Shown: positions 17,776 through 27,036, numbered from the stretch's first letter. The stretch is 64,000 nucleotides of DNA from Apilactobacillus micheneri (GCF_002993975.1 NZ_POSO01000003.1:130587-194586); one strand, 5' to 3'. Translations and numbers: made by a program. The notes: generated by a model from the letters alone, not told the origin.

Positions 17776-18679
17776 AAATAAACTTGAATTTTGTGCAACC
17801 AAAAATGATAAAAGACTAGATAAATCAATTGCTAATCATTTTAATAATATTAGTCGTTCAAGAGCAAAAAATTTAATTGAAGAACAAATGGTAAAGGTAA
17901 ACGATGAATTAAAAAAGCCAAAATATGATTTAAAACAAGGGGATAATGTAGTTATTAATATCCCAGAACCTAAAACATTAAATTTAGAGCCAGAAAATAT
18001 TCTTTTAGATATCGTTTATGAGGATAATGACGTCTTGGTTGTGAATAAACCACAAGGGATGGTTGTGCACCCTTCACCTGGTCATTCTGATCATACTTTA
18101 GTAAATGCATTATTATTTCATACTCCTTTATCCAATATTAATGGTACTTTTAGGCCAGGAATTGTTCATCGAATTGACAAAGACACATCAGGATTACTAA
18201 TGATTGCTAAAAATAATGATGCCCACAAATCATTATCAGAACAATTAAAAGCCAAGAGTAATATTCGAGAATACGTTGCTTTAGTACATGGAAATATTAA
18301 AGAAGACAAAGGTAAAATTGATGCGCCCATTGGAAGATCTAAAAAGGATCGCAAAAAACAAGCTATTGTAGATGATGGTAAGCATGCTGTAACTCATTTT
18401 AAAGTCTTGGAAAGATTAGGTGAATATACATTAGTATCATGTGTACTAGAAACTGGGCGCACCCATCAAATTAGAGTCCATATGAAATATATTGGGCATC
18501 CCTTAGTCGGCGATCCCTTATATGGACCTAGAAAAACAATTAAGGGTAATGGCCAATTTTTACATGCTGCTAAGTTAGGCTTTAAACATCCTAAGACTGG
18601 TAAATTAATGGTATTTGATGCACCATTACCTAAAATTTTTAAACAAACAATTAATAATTTAAGAAATAGTATAAAATAA
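17771..18679 (+). CDS. rluD: 23S rRNA pseudouridine synthase, RluD family (apparent ATT start)
   Basis: Isomerises uridines in large-subunit rRNA. The S4 RNA-binding domain (about 12-75, with [10 protein letters not shown] and [16 protein letters not shown]) is followed by the catalytic domain with [11 protein letters not shown] (nucleophilic Asp near residue 136). The first in-frame ATG (17888) would delete half of the S4 domain. Upstream in frame there is no ATG, GTG or TTG. The only plausible initiator is ATT at 17771, which overlaps the lspA TAA and lies five bases after GGTGA. That start gives 302 residues, the usual family length. If ATT is not used, the gene would be N-terminally truncated. 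Confidence 0.82.
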   Translation: MKNKLEFCATKNDKRLDKSIANHFNNISRSRAKNLIEEQMVKVNDELKKPKYDLKQGDNVVINIPEPKTLNLEPENILLDIVYEDNDVLVVNKPQGMVVHPSPGHSDHTLVNALLFHTPLSNINGTFRPGIVHRIDKDTSGLLMIAKNNDAHKSLSEQLKAKSNIREYVALVHGNIKEDKGKIDAPIGRSKKDRKKQAIVDDGKHAVTHFKVLERLGEYTLVSCVLETGRTHQIRVHMKYIGHPLVGDPLYGPRKTIKGNGQFLHAAKLGFKHPKTGKLMVFDAPLPKIFKQTINNLRNSIK

Positions 18680-18696
18680 CTAGGAGGATAAATTTA

Positions 18697-19223
18697 ATGT
18701 CAAAAGTTGTAGTAGACAAAATGGCAATGCAACGTGCATTGACTAGAATTACTTATGAAATTATCGAAAAAATAAAGGGGTTAATAATTTAGTAATCTTA
18801 GGTATTAAGACCCGTGGGGTTTACCTAGCAAAGCGTATTGCTAATCGTTTACAAAAATTAGAGAATAAAGAAGTTCCAGTAGTACAGCTAGATGTAACTA
18901 AATATCGTGATGATGTTAAACATACAGCTGATGATCCAAAAGTTGCTGATGATGATAAAATTTCTTTAGATAATAAAAATGTAATCTTAGTCGATGATGT
19001 TTTATTTACTGGTAGAACTATTAAATCTGCTTTTTCTGCAATTTCCGAATTAGGTCGTCCTGACAATATCCGTTTAGCAGTATTAATTGACCGTGGACAT
19101 CGTGAATTACCAATTAGAGCAGATTTTGTAGGCAAAAATATTCCAACATCTAGAACTGAAAAGATTAAAGTTCAAGTTAATGAAATTGATGGTAAAGATT
19201 CAGTAGAAATCATTGATAAGTAA
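18697..19223 (+). pseudogene. pyrR: pyrR, bifunctional pyr attenuator/uracil phosphoribosyltransferase, frameshifted
   Basis: The N terminus (to about residue 25, [12 protein letters not shown]) is in one frame and stops at 18790. From 18771 the normal sequence continues in another frame ([20 protein letters not shown]) to TAA at 19221. An A6 run at 18767-18772 needs one more A to restore the reading frame. The rest is intact, including the PRPP motif [13 protein letters not shown], so the break is recent or technical. A good AGGAGG site precedes the ATG. Family members bind pyr mRNA in response to UMP. Next genes are the carA/carB-like pair. Confidence 0.88.
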
Positions 19224-19256
19224 TTAATTCTTAAATATATATTTAAGGAGCATGCT

Positions 19257-20330
19257 ATGGCAACACGTTATTTAATATTAGAAGATGGGACATCTTACAA
19301 GGGTAAAGCATTTGGCTCGCAAGCCACTACAACAGGTGAAATTGTGGTTAATTCCAATATGTTAGGTTATCAAGAAATTATTACTAATCAAATTTATCAT
19401 AATCAAATTATTACCTTTACCCAGCCATCGATTGGAAATACTGGTATTAATCATAAAAGTTTTGAATCTATTGTTACCAACGCAAAGGGCATTATTGTGC
19501 GTGAATACTCTAATATTTCTACAAATAGATTAGGTAATTTAACTTTAGATCGTTTTTTAAAGCAACATAATATTCCCGGCATTGCGGGGATTGATACTAG
19601 AGAATTAACCCATCGTATTAGAAGAAATAAGTCAATGAAGGCTAGCATTGTTGATGTTAATGATGAACATGCTTTTGACCAACTAAATGCAGCAGTATTA
19701 ACTAATCAACAGGTAAAACAGGTTTCTACCAAAGCACCATTTCCTAATACAGGCGATGGCTATAACATTATATTAATTGACTTTGGCTTAAAATATGGTA
19801 TTTTACGCTGTTTAGCTGAATTAGATTGTAACGTTATTGTGATGCCATGGAATACAAGCAGTAAGGAAATTATGGATTTAGATCCCGATGGGGTAATTTT
19901 ATCTACCGGTCCTGGTTCGCCTAATGACTTACCTGAATCAGTACTAAATATGATAAGAGAGACTCAAGAAAAATTACCAATGTTTGCTATGGGGTTAGGA
20001 CACGAGTTATTTGCGTTAGCTAATGGTGCTGAAACTTATAAATTAAAGGTTGAGCATCATGGCAGTAATCATCCCATTAGACAAATTATAACTAATCAAA
20101 TTATATATGCATCACAAAGCCAAGGGTATGCAGTCGATCCTAAATCAATTAAACATGATCAGTTATTAATAACTTTTATTGATTTAGTAAATGGAACTGT
20201 CCAGGGTATTAGGCACCGTGATTTTCCTTCATTTTCAGTGCAATTTTCTCCAGATGGTGGACCAGGACCTGAAGATACTGTTGACTTATTCGAAGAATTC
20301 TTAGAAAACGTTAGCTCACAAAGGAGATAA
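19257..20330 (+). CDS. CarA-like protein lacking the glutaminase nucleophile
   Basis: Homologous over its full 357 residues to the small subunit of carbamoyl-phosphate synthetase (pyrAa). It starts TRYLILEDGT, has the CPSase small-chain domain (about 1-150, GIDTRELTHRIR) and a class I amidotransferase domain (about 170-350). In the latter the catalytic cysteine of the usual GICLGHQ motif is glycine (AMGLGHE, Gly246). The catalytic histidine is serine and the glutamate is aspartate (FSPDGGPGP, Ser331 and Asp333). Glutamine hydrolysis should be impossible. The frame is open and well translated (AAGGAG before ATG). It follows frameshifted pyrR and precedes a similarly altered CarB. It may be a structural or regulatory remnant. 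Confidence 0.88.
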   Translation: MATRYLILEDGTSYKGKAFGSQATTTGEIVVNSNMLGYQEIITNQIYHNQIITFTQPSIGNTGINHKSFESIVTNAKGIIVREYSNISTNRLGNLTLDRFLKQHNIPGIAGIDTRELTHRIRRNKSMKASIVDVNDEHAFDQLNAAVLTNQQVKQVSTKAPFPNTGDGYNIILIDFGLKYGILRCLAELDCNVIVMPWNTSSKEIMDLDPDGVILSTGPGSPNDLPESVLNMIRETQEKLPMFAMGLGHELFALANGAETYKLKVEHHGSNHPIRQIITNQIIYASQSQGYAVDPKSIKHDQLLITFIDLVNGTVQGIRHRDFPSFSVQFSPDGGPGPEDTVDLFEEFLENVSSQRR

Positions 20331-20336
20331 CTGGAA

Positions 20337-22832
20337 ATGTTTAATAATGAAATAAAAAAAGTCTTAATACTTGGAAGTGGTCCCTCTTCGATTGGCAATG
20401 AAACTGAATTGGATTCTGCAGCTTTTCAAATGATGGTTGCTCTTAAAAGAAATGGAATTAAAACCTTAATTATGGACAATAATCCATTCTCTTTAACTAT
20501 GACTGAAATTCAATCCGCTAATACTTTTGTAAAAGAAATTAATTTAAAAAATGTATTAGAAGTAATTCAGAAATCAAAACCAGATGCAATTATTCCTACT
20601 GTAGGTGGCTTAAGAGCCATTCATATTACTCAGGAATTAATGAATCAAGGTATATTAAGAGACTTGAATGTTAAAGTATTAGGGATATCAGAAGCAGCAT
20701 TAAAAACAGTTAATGATTCTAATCGAATGAAAACAGTCATTCAACAATCGGATGAACCATGTATACCATCTAAGATTGTTAATAATGAATCTGAAGCATT
20801 TGACGTAGTTAGACAAATTGGTTTCCCCGTTATAATTAAACCAATTAATCAAAAAGATTCTGTTAAACGAAAAGTATGTAAAAATACAGATGAATTATCT
20901 TACTTTTTGGAAAATACATTTGATGAACAAAACAAAAAATGTATAGTTGAAAAAAGTGTTGTGGGTTTTAAACAAATTGAAATGGTAGGAATTAGGGATG
21001 AAAATGGTACTAAGATTTTAGTTAATGGCTTAGAAAATGTTGATGCTGTTGGTGTACATTCTGGTGATTCAATTGTGGTATCACCAATTCAGACATTAAC
21101 TGACATTGAATATCAGAACTTAAGAACGGCAACTTTTAAAATTATGGAAAATCTTGATATTGTAGGAGTATGCCACTTACAATTTTCTTTAAGTGCAAAA
21201 GATAATCTATATTTTATAACCAAGATTAATCCATTAGTAAATCAAAGTACCGCTTTTTCTGCAAGAGCAACTGGTTATCCATTGGTCTATACTTGTACTA
21301 ATTTAATGCTGGGTAAACAGTTAAATGAAATTCAATTACCAGAAAAATATAATCATTTAACTGCCGTTATGGAACCTTCCTTAGACCATATAGTAGTTAA
21401 AATTCCTATTTGGCCATTTGAAAATATCCCTCAGGCTAGTCAAAGACTAAATACAGTAATGAAATCTGTGGGATCAACGATTGGGGTCGGTAGGACCGTA
21501 GAGGAAGCTATGCTAAAAGCCCTAAGAAGTTCGCAATTTAGTCCTAGAGATGTACTTCCAAGTATGAAAGATCTCGATAATGATGAATTAATTAACAGAC
21601 TAATTCATCCCCAATCGAATCGATTGTTAGTATTAATTGAAGCTATTAGAAGGGGCTATCAGGTTGATGATTTAGAAGAATTAACTAAAATAAATCAATT
21701 TTATTTTTATAAATTAAAAAAATTATTGGATGTTGAAAAGTTAATCGTTAATCACCCCATGGAGCTAAATACTATTGAGCATGCCCACCAATTTGGTTTT
21801 GGTGATGGCATGATGGCTGAAACTTGGAATATTCCTATCCAAAAAGTACGTGATATTTATCATCAATACAATGAATATCCCACCTATAAGTCAATTGAAT
21901 CTTCAGCTGGTGAATTAGAACAAAATATAGAATCTTTTTATAGTAGCTTTGAAAAAGAAAATGAATCACATAAAGAGTCACAAAAAACTGCGTTAGTTAT
22001 TGGTCGTGGTGGTAATAAATTAGGACCTAATACGGCAGCTGATTATTATACAGCAGAAGTGCTTATTCAATTACACAAATTAGGTTATAAAACAGTAGTA
22101 ATGAATAATAATCCTAATGCTTTATCATTGTCACCACAAATTAGTGATAAACAATACATTGAGCCTATTCAATTAGGTGATATTTTAAATATCATTGAAT
22201 TAGAAGAACCTGTTCGTGTTTTTGTTCCTGGTAATAGACACTTCTTAATGAAACAGTTAAAGAAATATACTGAATTAAATGTCCAAATATTACCACCTGA
22301 TCAAGATACCGGTGTTATCTTACCTAAAAATGTGAGTTATGCACTAAATTTCTTTGTTACTAATGATAATAATTACTTTATTTCATCTGAAAAATTAATG
22401 AGTAATTTAAATAATGATTTGGATCATGTTACTAATTATGAGATGCCTTATATAGACCTTGATTCCCATCAACTAACAAAAAATATTAAAGAAGCATCTT
22501 TACACATTGATCAATCAAACTGGATTGGCTTAGTACAGATACTATTTAACGAAAAAGATAATGGTGAATCAGAATATGTAGGAATTCGTCCATTAAGATT
22601 AACTGAAACCATCTTTTTAAGTAAAGCAACTGGTATTAATTGGATTCGTGAACTCGTTAAATTTTATACTAAAAGGTTCGATAGTAAAATTATTGATGAA
22701 TTAAATACTAATCAAAATAGAATTGCTACAATGCGTGCAACTTTTCCTTTTAAACAATTAAACATACACATTGACCATGGTAATAGTTCGCAAGAAATCG
22801 GTGCTAAATTAAAATTTAGATTAAAAGAGTAA
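20337..22832 (+). CDS. CarB-like protein, shortened and with degenerate ATP-grasp sites
   Basis: Related to the large subunit of carbamoyl-phosphate synthetase, but 831 instead of about 1060 residues. The first half keeps the layout (GSGPSSIGNETELD, IIPTVGG, GVHSGDSIVV, KATGYP-like RATGYP). However, the ATP-binding glycine loop TMGGSGGG is replaced by INQKDSVKRK, and the metal-ligand EVNPRVSRSSAL is now KINPLVNQSTAF. The oligomerisation region is recognisable. The second synthetase half begins at IGRGGNKLGPNTAADYY (about residue 556) but lacks much of its ATP-grasp fold, and the allosteric C-terminal domain is missing. An AAAGGAG site, an ATG and 831 open codons argue that the protein is made. 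Activity as a CPSase is unlikely. Confidence 0.85.
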   Translation: MFNNEIKKVLILGSGPSSIGNETELDSAAFQMMVALKRNGIKTLIMDNNPFSLTMTEIQSANTFVKEINLKNVLEVIQKSKPDAIIPTVGGLRAIHITQELMNQGILRDLNVKVLGISEAALKTVNDSNRMKTVIQQSDEPCIPSKIVNNESEAFDVVRQIGFPVIIKPINQKDSVKRKVCKNTDELSYFLENTFDEQNKKCIVEKSVVGFKQIEMVGIRDENGTKILVNGLENVDAVGVHSGDSIVVSPIQTLTDIEYQNLRTATFKIMENLDIVGVCHLQFSLSAKDNLYFITKINPLVNQSTAFSARATGYPLVYTCTNLMLGKQLNEIQLPEKYNHLTAVMEPSLDHIVVKIPIWPFENIPQASQRLNTVMKSVGSTIGVGRTVEEAMLKALRSSQFSPRDVLPSMKDLDNDELINRLIHPQSNRLLVLIEAIRRGYQVDDLEELTKINQFYFYKLKKLLDVEKLIVNHPMELNTIEHAHQFGFGDGMMAETWNIPIQKVRDIYHQYNEYPTYKSIESSAGELEQNIESFYSSFEKENESHKESQKTALVIGRGGNKLGPNTAADYYTAEVLIQLHKLGYKTVVMNNNPNALSLSPQISDKQYIEPIQLGDILNIIELEEPVRVFVPGNRHFLMKQLKKYTELNVQILPPDQDTGVILPKNVSYALNFFVTNDNNYFISSEKLMSNLNNDLDHVTNYEMPYIDLDSHQLTKNIKEASLHIDQSNWIGLVQILFNEKDNGESEYVGIRPLRLTETIFLSKATGINWIRELVKFYTKRFDSKIIDELNTNQNRIATMRATFPFKQLNIHIDHGNSSQEIGAKLKFRLKE

Positions 22833-22910
22833 GAAAAGTTTAAAATTTAAAGATAAAATCCCAAAAATAGAACGTATAAATGAAATAAATTAAAAACTAA
22901 ATATACAAAA

Positions 22911-22945
22911 AATGCTCATTAGAAATAATTGTTCTAATGAGCATT
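22911..22945. terminator. Bidirectional terminator between carB-like gene and rqcH
   Basis: A perfect 14-bp stem, AATGCTCATTAGAA with its complement, and a 7-base loop, flanked by A- and T-runs, between two convergent genes. Confidence 0.93.
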
Positions 22946-22954
22946 TTTTATAAA

Positions 22955-24682
22955 CTATTTATTATTTGCTCTCAAATGCTTAACATCTGATTCCTTTGGT
23001 GTAACAAAAGCTGTCTTTTGTCCTTCATAAATAACTAAACCTGGTTTTGCACCATTTGGTTTTCTAACATGTTTAACTTTTACATAATCAACGGGAACGG
23101 TTGCGGAATCGCGTGCTTTAGAAAAATATGCAGCTAATTCAGCAGCTTGTTGAATTGTTTTTTCATCAGGATCAAATGACTTAATAATTACATGAGATCC
23201 ATGAATTTTTTGTGTATGCAACCAAGTATCTCTTTTATCGGCATCCTTTAAAGTTAACTTATCATTTTGTAAGTTGTTTTTACCAACTAAAATTTGAATT
23301 CCATTATCTGAAGTAAAGGTTTCGGGCTTACTAATCTTTTGACGCTTATTCTTTTTAGATGCGTTTGGATTATGATTCTTCTTTAAATAACCTTCTTCCT
23401 TAAATTCTGTCTTAATATCAGTTAAATCAGCTGGATTTGCTAATTCAATTTGCGATAATACATTTTCAAAATATTCAATTTCTTCATTGGTTTTCTTTAA
23501 CTGTTCATTAACATAGATAACCGCATTTTTAGATTTTTGATAACGCTTGAAATATTTTTGAGCATTCTCAGAAGGGGATAATTGATTAGACAATTTAATC
23601 TTTACTAATTTATTTTCATCATAGAAGTTAGGTAATTCAATTGATTTCATCCCACGTTCAATTTTATATAAATAAGTCGTTAATATTTCACCCTTAATTC
23701 TATATTCATCGGCTTTTTTTGTATTATCTAATGTTTTTTGTAGTTTCTTTTTCTTATTACGATTCTTCTTCAATTCATTTTTAGCGATATGAATTAAAGT
23801 ACCACCTTGTTCCTTAACTCGATCTTTTTGAGCTCGACTAGCATAATATTTATCCAATAATTCACTCAGACTACTAAATTGGATATTTTTACTATTATTA
23901 ATGAATGGGTAAACACTAAAGCCCTCTTTATTATTCTCATTAAATAAGAGGGTTGGTAATGGTTGGTTAAATTTTGCAAAGAATTTATTGAATAAAGTTT
24001 TGACATCACCATCTCGGTGTAAATAATTGGCTAAATATAAAGAAGTGTCTTTGCCCAGTCCTTGAGTAATATGTTGGATATTAGATGCTAGCATATCTTG
24101 ATTAGGATATTTGCTTTCTAATTCTTGAATGCGACTAATATCCGAATCATTAGCTTCAAATGGGTCGAACATATCTTGTTTAGGAGGAGTAATGTATTGA
24201 TCACCAGGTAATAAAGTACGGTATCTATTTTTATCCGCACCGATACGCTTAACTGCATCTATAATTCGCATATCATCTTGTTTATCAACTAGAATAATAT
24301 TACTATGTCTAGCCATAATTTCTACTATTAACAACATTTCTTTTAAATCACCAATTTCATTTCTAGTGATAAAATGAAATCTCATGACTCTATCATTATC
24401 TACTTGTGACACTTTATTCAATATAGAACCACTTAGATGTTTTCTTAAAGTCATTGTAAAATTAGTAGGGACACTAGGGTTAGTATAAGGAACATTAGTT
24501 ACTTGGACTCTAGCATAGTTAGGATTGGCAGACATTAATAAAGGATAATTTTTATGATTAGCTCTAATTGCCATAATAACTTCATTATCATATGGTTGAT
24601 TAATTTTTGATACTCTACCATTTGATAAGGTTTCGTTTAATTCTTTTGTCATTGCATGAGTGAATGATCCATCAAATGACAT
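22955..24682 (-). CDS. rqcH: Ribosome quality control protein RqcH (NFACT family, formerly fibronectin-binding protein)
   Basis: Recruits Ala-tRNA to stalled 50S subunits and adds C-terminal alanine tails; older annotations call it FbpA. The 575 residues begin with MSFDGSFTHAMTKELNE of the NFACT-N domain. A central helical coiled-coil region (about 280-430) rich in Lys and Glu follows, and the C-terminal NFACT-R domain has DTWLHTQKIHGSHVIIK and ends with KHVRKPNGAKPGLVIY. It is the only minus-strand gene in this plus-strand section. Confidence 0.94.
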   Translation of the reverse strand: MSFDGSFTHAMTKELNETLSNGRVSKINQPYDNEVIMAIRANHKNYPLLMSANPNYARVQVTNVPYTNPSVPTNFTMTLRKHLSGSILNKVSQVDNDRVMRFHFITRNEIGDLKEMLLIVEIMARHSNIILVDKQDDMRIIDAVKRIGADKNRYRTLLPGDQYITPPKQDMFDPFEANDSDISRIQELESKYPNQDMLASNIQHITQGLGKDTSLYLANYLHRDGDVKTLFNKFFAKFNQPLPTLLFNENNKEGFSVYPFINNSKNIQFSSLSELLDKYYASRAQKDRVKEQGGTLIHIAKNELKKNRNKKKKLQKTLDNTKKADEYRIKGEILTTYLYKIERGMKSIELPNFYDENKLVKIKLSNQLSPSENAQKYFKRYQKSKNAVIYVNEQLKKTNEEIEYFENVLSQIELANPADLTDIKTEFKEEGYLKKNHNPNASKKNKRQKISKPETFTSDNGIQILVGKNNLQNDKLTLKDADKRDTWLHTQKIHGSHVIIKSFDPDEKTIQQAAELAAYFSKARDSATVPVDYVKVKHVRKPNGAKPGLVIYEGQKTAFVTPKESDVKHLRANNK

Positions 24683-24709
24683 AATATCATCTCACTTTCG
24701 TTACTTTTG

Positions 24710-24738
24710 TTGACACATAATATCAGTATACATATTAT
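24710..24738 (+). promoter_or_regulatory. Sigma-A-type promoter of degV
   Basis: TTGACA (24710-24715), a 17-base spacer and TATTAT (24733-24738), pointing towards the degV-like gene. The implied leader is about 115 bases and AT-rich, without a hairpin I can defend. Confidence 0.75.
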
Positions 24739-24859
24739 ATATATCATTATCAAAAAACCAATCTCACTTACGGTAATAGATATTTTAATGTTATAATTTA
24801 TAAATAATTATAATTTTTAAGTAATTATTAATTTGAATTAAAGGGTGAAAAAACTAATA

Positions 24860-25723
24860 ATGAAAATTGCAATTGTTACAGATAGTACTTCATATCTATC
24901 TAAAGAAGAACAAGAAAAATATAATATAAATGTAGTACCAATACCAGTAATTATTGATGGAAAGAGTTACAACGAAGGAGTAGATATCTCAACAGAAGAA
25001 TTCTATGACAAGTTACGTAATTCAGAATCTTTTCCTAGTACTTCACAACCACCTATGGGTGAAATGATTAACACCTACAATAAACTAGCTGATGAAGGTT
25101 ATGATGCCGTCATTAGTATTCATTTAGCAAGTACTATTTCTGGATTTTATAATTCATTAGTATCTTTGGCACCCACTATTGAAAACATAAAGGTAATTCC
25201 TTACAATTCTAAGCTCACTGTTAAGCTAATGGGTAATCTAGCAATCGAAGCTGCAAAGATGGCACAAGACAATCAAAACATTGATGATATTCTATCTAAA
25301 ATGGATAAAATCAGAGCTACTATCAATGAAGTTTTCGTAGTAGACGATTTACAAAATTTAGTACGAGGTGGAAGATTATCTAATGCTTCTGCTTTTCTAG
25401 GAAGTTTATTAAAAATTAAGCCACTGCTTACTTTTGACGATAAAACTAATGAAATCGTAGCTTTCGAAAAAGTTAGATCTCGTAAAAAGGCTTTAAAACG
25501 TACTGAAGAAATATTTAAGGAAGCTGTAAGCAACGCTGACTATCCAATTAAAGCAATGGTGATAAATGCTAATGATCCCGAATCAGGGGATGTTTGGGCC
25601 AAAAAAATTAAAGAAATGTATCCCGACATGACGGTAGAAAAAAGTTATTTTGGACCAGTCATTGGAACTCATCTTGGTGAAAAAGCTTTAGCTTTGGGAT
25701 GGATGATTGATTCAGATAAATAA
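24860..25723 (+). CDS. DegV family fatty-acid-binding protein
   Basis: A 287-residue DegV/FakB-type protein expected to bind a fatty acid chain. It starts KIAIVTDSTSYLS, has the ligand motif FPSTSQPPMGEM, SIHLASTISGFYNS, and ends with GPVIGTHLGEKALALGW, all typical of the family. In FakAB systems such proteins present fatty acid to a kinase; the kinase is not in this window. The ATG at 24860 is preferred to the GTG at 24845, which is part of the GGGTG ribosome binding site. A second DegV homologue is at 61.8-62.6 kb. Confidence 0.9.
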   Translation: MKIAIVTDSTSYLSKEEQEKYNINVVPIPVIIDGKSYNEGVDISTEEFYDKLRNSESFPSTSQPPMGEMINTYNKLADEGYDAVISIHLASTISGFYNSLVSLAPTIENIKVIPYNSKLTVKLMGNLAIEAAKMAQDNQNIDDILSKMDKIRATINEVFVVDDLQNLVRGGRLSNASAFLGSLLKIKPLLTFDDKTNEIVAFEKVRSRKKALKRTEEIFKEAVSNADYPIKAMVINANDPESGDVWAKKIKEMYPDMTVEKSYFGPVIGTHLGEKALALGWMIDSDK

Positions 25724-25773
25724 ATTGTAACCAATTATTTTTAATGATATATTTTAATTGTTAACAAATATTA

Positions 25774-25866
25774 GGAGTAGGACTTTATGCGTTAAGTGCT
25801 AACGGAACGGAATGTGAACGTTAGACGAAAATTTAATTTGCGATATACTGTCCGCATTCGCCACCA
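25774..25866 (+). promoter_or_regulatory. Tetrahydrofolate riboswitch upstream of folT
   Basis: The leader contains the THF aptamer signature. GGAC...TATGCG pairs with GCG..ATA..GTCC, then GTTAAGTG appears, a P3 stem CTAACG / CGTTAG encloses GGAACGGAATGTGAA, and GACGAA follows. Downstream, CTCC (25911-25914) faces GGAG (25920-25923), which is the folT ribosome binding site. A TGCCA/TGGCA hairpin precedes it, so translational control is likely. The same aptamer class is known upstream of folT in lactobacilli. Confidence 0.83.
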
Positions 25867-25930
25867 ATAGTTATATTATGTGTGCCAACTTTATAATTTG
25901 TACGTGGCAGCTCCATTTAGGAGATGTCTT

Positions 25931-26473
25931 ATGAGTATTAAGAAGAAATTTTTTAGTTTACCTAAGCTTAGAGTTTCTGACGTTACTATTATTGCTATAA
26001 TGATGGCTTTAAGCTTTATTTTAAACAAAGTTGGAATACATACTCAATATATTGTAATTACGCCAACTTTTATTGTTACTGTATTGTTGTGTTACCTATA
26101 TGGACCAATATGGATGGCAATTGTTTTAGGAATAACTGATATTTTGTTCACTTTTATAGGTGGAAGTGGATTATATATTCCTGGTTTTACTATTTCTGCT
26201 ATATTAACTGGATTTATATACGGATCTTTCTTGTTTAAAGATTATCAATTTAAAACAAGAAATTTAATTTCAGCTCAAATTATTATCAGCCTAGTTATTC
26301 ATATTTTCTTAAATACACTTTGGTTGACGTTATATAATGGAATTGATTGGAAAGTTATAATCGTTTCTAGATTAATTAAAGAATTAATTTTAGTTCCAAT
26401 TCAATTAATCGTTTTGGTTGGATTATTCAATATTCCAACGGTTCAAAAATTAATTAAGGATCATTGGAACTAG
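25931..26473 (+). CDS. folT: ECF transporter S component for folate, FolT
   Basis: Membrane substrate-binding subunit of an energy-coupling-factor transporter, 180 residues with about six hydrophobic segments. The opening LPKLRVSDVTIIAIMMAL is a standard S-component start for docking the EcfT/A module. The folate assignment rests on family resemblance (PTFIVTVLLCYLYGPIW, GSGLYIPGFTISAIL) and the THF riboswitch in front. The ATG at 25931 has AGGAG seven bases upstream; an apparent longer frame runs into the riboswitch and is rejected. The energising genes must lie elsewhere. Confidence 0.9.
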   Translation: MSIKKKFFSLPKLRVSDVTIIAIMMALSFILNKVGIHTQYIVITPTFIVTVLLCYLYGPIWMAIVLGITDILFTFIGGSGLYIPGFTISAILTGFIYGSFLFKDYQFKTRNLISAQIIISLVIHIFLNTLWLTLYNGIDWKVIIVSRLIKELILVPIQLIVLVGLFNIPTVQKLIKDHWN

Positions 26474-26507
26474 TTAAAAATTGTTTTGTATAATAATAAT
26501 TAATATT

Positions 26508-26538
26508 AAGATTATGATAAAGATTCATAATCTTTTTT
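26508..26538 (+). terminator. Terminator after folT
   Basis: AAGATTATGA and its complement with a 7-base loop, followed by a T-run. It is only 22 bases from the glutathione peroxidase ATG; a TATAAT-like box at 26489 raises the possibility that this hairpin lies in that gene's leader. Confidence 0.7.
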
Positions 26539-26559
26539 CTTTAGAAAGGATCTTATTAA

Positions 26560-27036
26560 ATGGCTAAAAATATATATGATTTTAAATTAACTGAAATGAA
26601 TGGACAAACAATCGATTTTAATCGTTTTAAAGATAGGGTTATATTGATTGTTAATACTGCCAGCAAATGTGGTTTGGCAGGGCAGTTAAAAGATCTTGAG
26701 TACTTATATCAAAAATATAGTGATGATGGGTTTATTGTTATAGGAGTTCCATCTAATCAATTTCATATGGAGTTAAAATCTAATCAAAAAACTAGTGAAT
26801 ATTGTCAACTACATTTTGGAGTTACCTTTCCAATGTCTAAACAAGCAAAAGTTAATGGCCAAGATGAATTGCCATTATTTAAATATTTAAAAGATCAATC
26901 AAAACGTGGAAGAATAAAATTTAACTATACCAAGTTTCTAATTGGTCGTGAAGGTAACTTAGTAAGAAGGTATTCTCCTTTTAAAACCCCTAAGAAATTT
27001 GAACAAGATATCATTAATGAAATAAATAATGGTTAA
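26560..27036 (+). CDS. gpx: Glutathione/thioredoxin peroxidase family protein
   Basis: A 158-residue thiol peroxidase of the GPx fold that reduces hydroperoxides, in bacteria usually with thioredoxin. The active-site cysteine motif is NTASKCGL (Cys near residue 36). The glutamine motif is GVPSNQF, and the third motif reads IKFNYTKFLIGREG. The usual tryptophan of WNF(T)KFL is phenylalanine here, which is unusual. GAAAGGA precedes the ATG. It is followed after 20 bases by the GH20 gene. Confidence 0.9.
   Translation: MAKNIYDFKLTEMNGQTIDFNRFKDRVILIVNTASKCGLAGQLKDLEYLYQKYSDDGFIVIGVPSNQFHMELKSNQKTSEYCQLHFGVTFPMSKQAKVNGQDELPLFKYLKDQSKRGRIKFNYTKFLIGREGNLVRRYSPFKTPKKFEQDIINEINNG

Noticed and set aside
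17888-18679. rluD starting at the first ATG (263 residues)
   Set aside because: This would remove half of the S4 domain, while clear S4-domain coding sequence continues upstream to 17771.
18680-18696. PyrR-binding attenuator before pyrR/carA
   Set aside because: The 17-base gap after rluD is too short for an anti-antiterminator and terminator, and none is seen before carA either.
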